Below are positions 57,962-64,000 of a stretch of 64,000 nt of DNA, piece after piece (position 1 is the first letter of the stretch; the number at the start of each line of letters is the position of its first letter). The translations under genes and the position numbers were made by a program. The notes under the pieces were generated by a model. The model did not search any database. It was not told where the DNA came from and saw only the letters and a list, made by a program, of their open reading frames with translations. Origin of the DNA: Gymnopilus junonius (lineage: Eukaryota > Basidiomycota > Agaricomycetes > Agaricales > Galerinaceae); assembly GCA_015501075.1 (NCBI GenBank), contig JADNYJ010000020.1, forward strand, positions 62,001-126,000, given 5' to 3'.

Positions 57962-58008
57962 GAGCTTGTTGTTGAAGCAGCATTTGCATTCTTCAGTGGT
58001 CAGCTTGC

Positions 58009-58463
58009 TGTTACGACGTTGACGACAGAACCTAATCAGATAAGATTGGGTCTGGCGTAGTAGTCGTAGAGTTCGTTCGATGAAGTCCGCTAGGTATTGT
58101 CTTCGACAGAAGAATGCCTAGTGGTTCAAGTTCGTCTTGAATGTTACAAGAGATGTATATTTCTCAAGAACAAGCTAATGTACATCATAGTCTAGCTACT
58201 GTTTATATAGTTATTTGTGGTTGATAATAATATAATGAAACAATGATGAAACAAGGGGAATCGGAAGGGGTGATCATCATAGGGTACTGTGGAAGGGATG
58301 ATGATCAGAAAGGGAAGATTGTCCTCGTACAAGTAAGAGAGAGAATGATCATCTCGCGAGCGAAGATGATCATAAAGAAACTATAAATAGTAATCGTTCG
58401 AATAAATGATAAGGAAAAGAAAATAAGGGCACATGATAAGATAACAGGAAAGAGATCGTAACA
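58009..58463 (-). repeat. 3' LTR of Ty3/gypsy element 2
   Basis: 455 bp bounded by TGTTACGA and TCGTAACA, an 8 bp inverted pair with TG...CA ends. On the element strand the purine tract CTTAGTAGGGGGTAA (58464-58478) directly precedes it, which marks this copy as the 3' LTR. The flank on the element 1 side is CTTGC, a possible 5 bp target duplication whose partner is outside the window. Confidence 0.8.
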
Positions 58464-58478
58464 TTACCCCCTACTAAG
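58464..58478 (-). other. Polypurine tract of Ty3/gypsy element 2
   Basis: Minus strand CTTAGTAGGGGGTAA adjoins the LTR start. Confidence 0.65.
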
Positions 58479-58672
58479 AATTGAAGCCCCTGGCTTCAAT
58501 AATGTGGCTCACCGCTCATATTGTTTTCCGCATCCTCTCCCTGCCAAGAGTCGTGTGCCGCGTCGTACCAGTCGTTTGGCGAGTTGTCGATGTCGTCGAC
58601 GTTCGCCAGTTGCTCTTCTGTGAACTCGTAGGCATATCCTACGAACTCCCCGTCACTTCGTCGGATCGGTCG

Positions 58673-59703
58673 TCAACTACAATCGATCGAGTTATGGCCA
58701 GGATGATACTGGCGGCAGTGGCGGCAGCGGTAGCTACGGCAGTCTGCCTGCCAGTGGTTCGCGCTGCTGCAAACAAAGCAGCGCCGTCGTGGACTCGGTC
58801 GGGGATTCGTCGGGGTTTGGGCGGGTCGGAAGGGAGTCTGAGGTCTGGGCGGTACAGAAGGGGGTTCGGTGTAGGGAGGAGGGTGGATACGGGCGGCGTT
58901 CTGGGCAGAGGTCGTCTGCATGGTGGCGAGGGGGTGTCTTCGGGGGTAGTGACGGGTGGTGTGGTTGGGGGTGGTGCATGGGAGCATGCCGGAAAGGGTC
59001 CTGGGGAGCGGTCGTCGATGGAGATGGTGTTGACGAATCGTTCGTCGCGAGGAGGAACGGGCGGATGGGTCTGTGGGGTGATGTTATAAAAGGAAGGAGG
59101 GAGGAAGGGTTCCTCTTCGGACCTAATAGCAGACGTGGCGGTGGGGGGACGCTCTCCTCGTCGTCTGCTGCTGACGAGGAGAGGGTGAATGGCTCTTTCG
59201 AGCCTGAAGCGTGTAAGGGTTTCGAACAGTTGTATTGACTTCGTTCGAGATGCCTTGACTATTTCGCGGTGGCACTGGGTTCGGTCGGTTTCATGCTTGA
59301 ATTGGCGGAGGGTATCCCTAAGGAAGGGGTTGGTTATGAGAACTTCGAGCACGGTTGAGTAGCGGCGGGGGTGGTCAAGGAACTGTTCGAGTTCCTTGTG
59401 GGTCAGCTGTTGAAAATCGACAAAGTCGAGTAAGTTGAGGAAATCCTCAACAGAACGGAGGGGGGCGTGTACCGTAGGGATAGGCGGTGGGTACCTTGTA
59501 GAGGGGGCATCGTTTGGATCGGGCAAGTCAGAGGAGGAGTCCGTCTGAGAAAGACGAACTTCGGTTCTAGCATGAGAAGAGGAAGGAACGGGGGTCGGTT
59601 CAAGTGAGGGCGCATTTGCTTGGGCAAGGCGAGTGCGTATTTCAGAGGGCAATGAGTTGGGAGAGGAGGCGACAGCACGAGTTCGAGTAGAGAAGTGAGG
59701 CAT
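58673..59703 (-). CDS. ORF-B of retrotransposon 2: Pro-rich protein with two zinc knuckles (frame change inside)
   Basis: Lies after the chromodomain, where gypsy elements usually have nothing or an env-like gene. The ATG at 59703 starts MPHFSTRTRAVASSPNSLPS; the product is Pro/Ser-rich, then has a helical part (VEDFLNLLDFVDFQQLTHKE, EQFLDHPRRYSTVLEVLITN, LRQFKHETDRTQCHREIVKA, ETLTRFRLERAIHPLLV), a second Pro-rich linker, and ends with two adjoining knuckles, CFVCSSANHWQADC and CRHCRQYHPGHNSIDC, before TGA. The last part is in a different frame from the start; the shift lies at about 58800-58830. No membrane helix or signal peptide is seen, so it is not an envelope protein. The knuckles suggest RNA or DNA binding, like a second Gag-type nucleocapsid. 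Confidence 0.6.
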
Positions 59704-59757
59704 GATTGGAGGAGGCGATGAAGGAACTGAGGAGTACTGGATGGGTTGGTTCACCTT

Positions 59758-60146
59758 TTATAAGTATTCCAAGTACTCCTCAAGGATTGTTTGCAGTTTC
59801 TTGATCAGGCACCTTGAGGCCTTCTCCTTAGCAGGGGTGATCGTTTCAGTTTCCCATCTGTCGTTCTCTCGATCGATCATTCGGGTCGTCATGATGGCGT
59901 TCCATTCTTGTTCACTTTTCCAGGTTATATTATTGGGTATTGGTGCAGGAAGCTCTAGTGCGAACTTCCATTCCCAATAAGTGATCCTCATCTGTTCGGG
60001 TGTGGGTGGCGGTTTCGGGAAGGTGAGGGTGTCGACTATGAAAGTATCGTTTGGTGGGAGAGGGGCGTGGTGTTCGAGTTTGTTGTAAAAAGATCGGCCA
60101 TGAACATGTCGTCATAGTAAGAGGGGGATGCGGCGTTCGAGTTCAT
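59758..60146 (-). CDS. ORF-A of retrotransposon 2, small acidic/charged protein
   Basis: The ATG (60146-60144) overlaps the TGA stop of the chromodomain ORF (60145-60143) as ATGA, a layout used for stop-restart translation. The product starts MNSNAASPSYYDDMFMADLF, then after a one-base frame change in a T run (about 60090) reads NDTFIVDTLTFPKPPPTPEQ, MRITYWEWKFALELPAPIPN and a charged helical end (DRENDRWETETITPAKEKAS, IKKLQTILEEYLEYL). ORF-B starts 54 bases after its stop. Function is unknown. I recall related Trp-rich segments in hypothetical proteins of mushroom genomes that also carry zinc knuckles, so ORF-A and ORF-B may once have been one protein. Confidence 0.5.
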
Positions 60147-60345
60147 AGTTGGTAGGGTGGTAGGTGATGAAGTTGCTTGTAAACTTCAAGTTTTTCGGAT
60201 GCGTTGGCAAGGTTTGACCCGGGTTCCCACGAGGCTTCGGATATCGGATAGCCGAGCCATTTGACATGGTATTGATAGCGTCCGTTTCTGTACTTTCGAT
60301 GGTTCAGAATCGTTTCGACCTCGTATTCTGGTTCTCCATCAATCG
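60143..60345 (-). CDS. Chromodomain of retrotransposon 2 polyprotein
   Basis: Reads ETIDGEPEYEVETILNHRKY, then YQYHVKWLGYPISEASWEPG and SNLANASEKLEVYKQLHHLP, ending PPYQL. The aromatic residues of the chromodomain cage (Y, W, W) are in place, so histone-tail binding is expected. Two small frame changes separate it from the integrase C-terminus just upstream (HATLLMP). Confidence 0.85.
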
Positions 60346-60347
60346 TT

Positions 60348-61985
60348 TCAGGGGGTGGTTGAGTAAGTTCCGGCCGTGAACCTGTGTTTCCGTGTAGGCA
60401 TCAACAACGTTGCATGGAAGATGTCGTGAATCCTCCATGTCTTTGGCAGCTGTAGTTGATACGTGAGAGGTCCTAGGACACGTTTAATCTTGAACGGTCC
60501 TTCTCTTCTCGGTGCCAGTTTCTTATTGTACCGTGTCTTCAGGTTCCTTGAGTCGAGCCATACCTTTTGTCCTTCTTTGAATGGTACAAAGTTGGACTTC
60601 CGTCGATCGGCCATTCTTGCTCTTGCCAGTTCGTGTGCAGCAAGGGCTTCTTTTCTGTCCGAGATGAGGTTTTTCAGTTTTTCTTCTATGGAGGGAAACT
60701 TCGTATTTTCGAATGTGGTGGGAATAGCCACTGGGTTGGTTCCGAACATGAGTTCAAACGGGGTTCTTTGCCTGTCCGCGTGTCTTCGATCGTTATGGAC
60801 GAATTCCAGGGTGCCAACGTGTTGTTTCCAGGTGGTCGGGTTCGACGAGCAATAGATAGCAAGATACGCTTCTATCTCCTGATTGAATCGTTCCGTGGTA
60901 CCATCTGACTGAGGGTGATACGCCGTTGACAGTTTTGACTTGATTCCAAGGAGTTTGAGCAGTTCTTGGAAGGCTTTTGCTGCGAATTGGGGTCCTCTAT
61001 CGGAAATGATGCTGTCCGGTAGGCCAAATCGCTTGAAAAGGTTGTCCTGAAGGAGTAATGCCGCTCCTTCTTGTGAAAGAGTTTTCGAGCAAGGCATGAT
61101 AATTACCCCCTTTGTAAGTCCGTGATCGACCACGATCAATAATGAGTCATATCCGTCAATGTTAGGGAGGTCCGTGATCATATCCATGGAGCATTGTGCG
61201 AATGGTCTCATGGATTTGGCTCCTTCAATCGGGTGCAAGGAGGGATTCGCCGGGTTTCGGTTGATCTTAAACTGTTGGCATTGTCCGCATCCTTTAACAT
61301 AATTTTTGACGAATGTCCGCATTCCGGGCCACCAGTATAGTTGTCGTACAGCGTTGTACGTTTCCAGTTCTCCGGGGTGTCCTGCGGTGACCGAGTCATG
61401 GTACATCGCGACGATTTTCCTGCGTAGTTCTTGGTCATCAGGAATGTAGTTCTTTTTCTTGTAAAAGATCAATTCCCCGATGCCTTCCATTTGCATTGTT
61501 TCCCAGTCGTCTAAGTCTTTGGTGAGGCTTCGAGGTCCTTCTTGGGTTAGGAGTTTCAATGCGTCCACTACGTCTTTGTCCTGTTTCTTGATTGGGCGAT
61601 TTCCATTTGGAGATCGGCGTCAATCAAATTTATAAATAGACTCTCCGGAAGGAGAATCTTGTCTTCGTTGTCATGATCCTCATCGGGGATCATGTCCAGT
61701 CTTCGCGAGAGGGCATCCGATTGAACCATTTTGCTTCCGGGGAGATGGACCAGTTGTATATCATATTCCGAAAGGAATAGAGACCATCTTGCTTGGCGTC
61801 TATTCAATTTTTGAGTACTTCTGAAGTACGTCAAATTCTTGTGATCGGAATAGATGATCGTTGTGAATGTCGATCCTTGAATGTAGTGTCTCCATTCTTT
61901 GAGGGATCGGATCATGCCAATAGTTCTCTGTCATAAATCTCGTAGTTTCTCTCAGTGGGAGAGAACGTCTTGAGATGAATGCCAC
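60348..61985 (-). CDS. RNase H and integrase of retrotransposon 2
   Basis: RNase H end: TTIIYSDHKNLTYFRSTQKL, NRRQARWSLFLSEYDIQLVH, LPGSKMVQSDALSRR (61915-61690). After a frame change the integrase follows: H-x-H zinc part (YHDSVTAGHPGELETYNAVR, QLYWWPGM, CGQCQQFK), the DDE core (CSMDMITDLPNIDGYDSLLI, SDRGPQFAAKAFQELLKLLG, YHPQSDGTTERFNQEIEAYL) and the C-terminal domain with GQKVWLDSRNLKTR, KLAPRREGPFKIKRVLGPLT and DIFHATLLMP. All three catalytic acids and the HHCC ligands are present, so the sequence could encode an active integrase. Confidence 0.9.
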
Positions 61986-62219
61986 CGGGTGTCGTCTCCG
62001 TTACTGTCGAGTTGTGTAAAACTGCTCCAGATGCGTATTTGGATGCATCGCATTCAATCTGGAATTGTTTAGCAGGGTCCGGCATGGTCAGGACGGGTTC
62101 TTCCGTGAATTTTGTTTCAGTAGCTCGAATGATTTCTTGGCATCTTCATTCCATTCGAAGCTACGGTCCTTTTTCAATAGCTCATTAAGCGCGCGAGCTA
62201 TTTCCGAGTATTTCCGAAT

Positions 62220-62910
62220 AAATCTTCTGTAAAAGTTTCCGAATCCTAAGAAGGATCGGACCTGTTTTACGTTCTTCGGTTCCGCCAGTCAGCTATTCCG
62301 CTGAGTTTGGAAGGGTCCATCGATATTTTTCCTTCTTGGATGATCATTCCAAGATAGTCAATTTTGTTTGAGCAAATGCGCATTTTCCGGTTTCAAATAC
62401 AAGTCGTTGTCCTGGAGTATTTGAAGTACTTCCTTCGTTATCTGTTCCAGTTTCTTCTTATCTTTATGGAAGATAAGAATATCATCCATGTAAATAATTA
62501 CGAAACCTTGATGGATGACGTCCTTGAACATTGAGTCCATCATTGACTGGAAAGTCGCCGGAGAATTACACATGCCGAAAAACATGACCGTTGGTTCGAA
62601 GAGTCCTTTGTTTGTCTTGAACGCCGCTTTCCATTGGTCGCCATCCTTGATCCGAATGTTGTTGTAACCCCATCGGACGTCAAGTTTAGTGAAATACTTG
62701 GCTCCTTTGAGTTTATCCATCAGTTCGGGGATCAGAGGGAGAGGATAGGTGTTCTTGACAGTCCATTCATTCAGATACCGGTAGTCTTGGCAGGGTCGAA
62801 GCTTCCATCCTTTTTGGATACGAAAAAGAAGGGGGAAGCCATGGGCGATTTAGACGGTCGGATATATCCTTTCTTTAGGTTTTCTTCTAGAAATTTATCC
62901 AATTCGGTAT
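62220..62910 (-). CDS. Reverse transcriptase of retrotransposon 2
   Basis: Fingers and palm are visible: [34 protein letters not shown], then after one lost base (about 62800) [12 protein letters not shown] and [56 protein letters not shown], and the active-site box YMDD (62481-62492) in [11 protein letters not shown]. The connection to RNase H ([17 protein letters not shown]) follows with another frame change near 62355. Catalytic residues are intact. Confidence 0.9.
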
Positions 62911-62912
62911 CC

Positions 62913-63785
62913 TCAGAGGGCGTCAGGGATACGTCTTGAAAACCTTGGGTTGAAACCTTCTTTGAGTTCGATCTTATGGTCCCAAGATCGAGACTCAGGG
63001 AATCGGTTGGCGGTGTCTTTGTCGAAGATGTCCAGATATTCGTGGTATTCCGGTGGGATCATTTCCTTGAGCAGTTTCTCTTCCTTCTTCACATCATGTT
63101 TCTGAGCGAAGATTTGTGAGGAAGTTAATTTCGCGTTGATCCAAATTTCGTTGTCGTCCTCAGGGATGTTCCAGATCTCCTTCGTTTCCGGAAGAGGTTC
63201 GTTACCTAGAAAGGAAATGATTAAGTCCGAAGAGTCGTCCAATTGATTGACTTGTTGGATTTCCTCATCGGGTACTTCTTCTATTTGGGAAGTAGTACTA
63301 ATCTCCCTGTTGAGTTTGACGTGTCCATTTTTCCAGTTGATGTCCGGGTTGTTTTCTTCGAACCAGGGAAAGCCAAGAATGATCTTCTGCTTTCCGAGGC
63401 CAGTGACCAGTAATCTTTCTGTTCGAGGTTGTCCGTCGATGTCGAGCTTTAGATCTACGTAGCGTTTGATGGTTCCCTTTTTGTTCGGGGTTCTGTCCAC
63501 GTTGTAAACTCGGATTTCATTTTCCAATGCCTTTGTTACCAGGTTGTGTTTCTTCGTGAAGTTCTGGTCAATGAACTTCCCTTTTGCTCCAGTGTCTCCT
63601 AGAGCGGATCCAATGATTTTCGTTCTGTTCTCGGTCTCGAATGAAAAGGGCAATTGGAGCGATTTATTTTCAATTCGAGCCGAGACTACAGAATAAATAT
63701 CTAGAGAAGGAGTTGCATACATTGGTCTCATGCATCTCCTTATTGAAAACCCTCTTGGTCTCCCATCTCGTACACTTCTTCGCAT
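62913..63785 (-). CDS. Protease region and linker of retrotransposon 2
   Basis: One open stretch of about 290 residues. The aspartic protease site is [14 protein letters not shown] (Asp-Thr-Gly), followed by the flap and [20 protein letters not shown]. The linker to RT reads [20 protein letters not shown] and [19 protein letters not shown]. It joins RT with a frame change near 62925. Confidence 0.85.
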   Translation of the reverse strand: MRRSVRDGRPRGFSIRRCMRPMYATPSLDIYSVVSARIENKSLQLPFSFETENRTKIIGSALGDTGAKGKFIDQNFTKKHNLVTKALENEIRVYNVDRTPNKKGTIKRYVDLKLDIDGQPRTERLLVTGLGKQKIILGFPWFEENNPDINWKNGHVKLNREISTTSQIEEVPDEEIQQVNQLDDSSDLIISFLGNEPLPETKEIWNIPEDDNEIWINAKLTSSQIFAQKHDVKKEEKLLKEMIPPEYHEYLDIFDKDTANRFPESRSWDHKIELKEGFNPRFSRRIPDAL

Positions 63786-64000
63786 TCTTCTTCGGTTAGG
63801 TCCTGCATGAGAGACCTTATGTGCGCGTGGAGCGCTTTCCCTTTGAGGGGGTTCTTCTTCAGTGGAGGGTTTCTCCTGTTCTTGCCCTTCTCAGGGCAGT
63901 CTCTTGAGACGTGCCGGGCTTCTTGCATCGGAAGCAGAGCCCTTTCCTCATGAGCTCGCTTCGTTCTTCTTGGGTCATGGCATAGACGTCTATCTTGTCT
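63740..64000 (-). CDS. Gag C-terminus of retrotransposon 2 (partial)
   Basis: Zinc knuckle CFRCKKPG followed, after one missing base (about 63920), by HVSRDCPEKGK, giving the C-x2-C-x4-H-x4-C motif. A basic tail and MTQEERSELMRKGL precede it. The acidic end [18 protein letters not shown] leads into the protease region. The rest of Gag lies outside the window. Confidence 0.8.
   Translation of the reverse strand, partial: RQDRRLCHDPRRTKRAHEERALLPMQEARHVSRDCPEKGKNRRNPPLKKNPLKGKALHAHIRSLMQDLTEEECEEVYEMGDQEGFQ

Larger units (their letters stand above)
50691..58008 (-). mobile_element. Ty3/gypsy retrotransposon 1 (chromovirus type), old, truncated and interrupted
   Basis: Minus-oriented element. 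In order from its 5' side: Gag zinc knuckle (57920-57961), protease, start of reverse transcriptase, deleted core, integrase, chromodomain, antisense ORF and 3' LTR. Its gag start is cut off at 58008 by insertion of a second retrotransposon. A 3 kb insertion splits the integrase C-terminal part. Stops in coding frames are mostly TGA at positions where relatives have CGA arginine codons. The element cannot encode a working polymerase. Confidence 0.85.
58009..64000 (-). mobile_element. Ty3/gypsy retrotransposon 2 (chromovirus) with extra 3' ORFs, young, runs off the window
   Basis: Minus-oriented, inserted into gag of element 1. In order from its 5' side: Gag zinc knuckle, protease, reverse transcriptase, RNase H, integrase, chromodomain, ORF-A, ORF-B and 3' LTR. 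It has frame changes but, unlike element 1, none of the CGA-to-TGA stops. The 5' LTR and most of gag lie beyond position 64000, so LTR divergence cannot be measured here. Confidence 0.9.

Noticed and set aside
1..64000. CRISPR arrays, rRNA genes or bacterial-type operons
   Set aside because: No regularly spaced repeats or rRNA sequence were seen, and gene structure is eukaryotic throughout.

Overview
This is a nuclear DNA window from a filamentous basidiomycete, most likely an Agaricomycete. The evidence is many short GT-AG introns (about 47-70 bp) in nearly every gene, a chitin synthase fused to a myosin motor, Agaricomycete-type F-box, HNH and Plavaka gene families, and chromodomain-bearing Ty3/gypsy retrotransposons.

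Layout. Positions 1-5.8 kb hold the 3' end of a PP2A activator (PTPA), a basidiomycete-specific unknown gene, an ankyrin-repeat relic, an F-box/LRR gene broken by indels, and a small heat-shock protein with a clean heat-shock element. A 2.5 kb gene-poor stretch leads to the myosin-motor chitin synthase (8.26-14.57 kb) and a second decayed F-box gene (15.3-17.3 kb). The AT-rich stretch 17.3-24 kb holds a perfectly bounded TA-flanked MITE, a short-motif repeat cluster and an HNH-nuclease-domain gene. From 24.0 to 30.1 kb lies a Plavaka (KDZ-type) transposon unit: a decayed transposase and, divergent from it, an intact 8-exon partner gene.

The core housekeeping block runs from 30.9 to 49.0 kb: LST8 (TORC1/2 WD40 subunit), GLT1 (NADH glutamate synthase), MSS51 (mitochondrial COX1 factor) and HIS3 (histidine synthesis) divergent from a 70 bp spacer, an M13 metallopeptidase, and a ZIFL/DHA1-like MFS transporter. 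GLT1, LST8 and HIS3 all touch nitrogen and amino-acid metabolism, but nothing in the sequence shows co-regulation.

The right end, 49.2-64.0 kb, is a transposon graveyard with nested structure: a 1.3 kb inverted-repeat element, then an old Ty3/gypsy element (3' LTR at 50.69-51.24 kb) with an antisense ORF, CGA-to-TGA stop codons, a deleted reverse-transcriptase/RNase H core and a 3 kb insertion. A younger Ty3/gypsy element (3' LTR 58.01-58.46 kb, running off the window) has landed in its gag. This younger element carries two extra ORFs after the chromodomain; the first start codon overlaps the chromodomain stop as ATGA, and the second encodes two zinc knuckles.

Across the window many conserved genes carry one single-base frameshift each (GLT1, chitin synthase, HSP20, HNH, MFS and others), which looks like assembly indel error rather than gene death; the old transposons show C-to-T stops instead.
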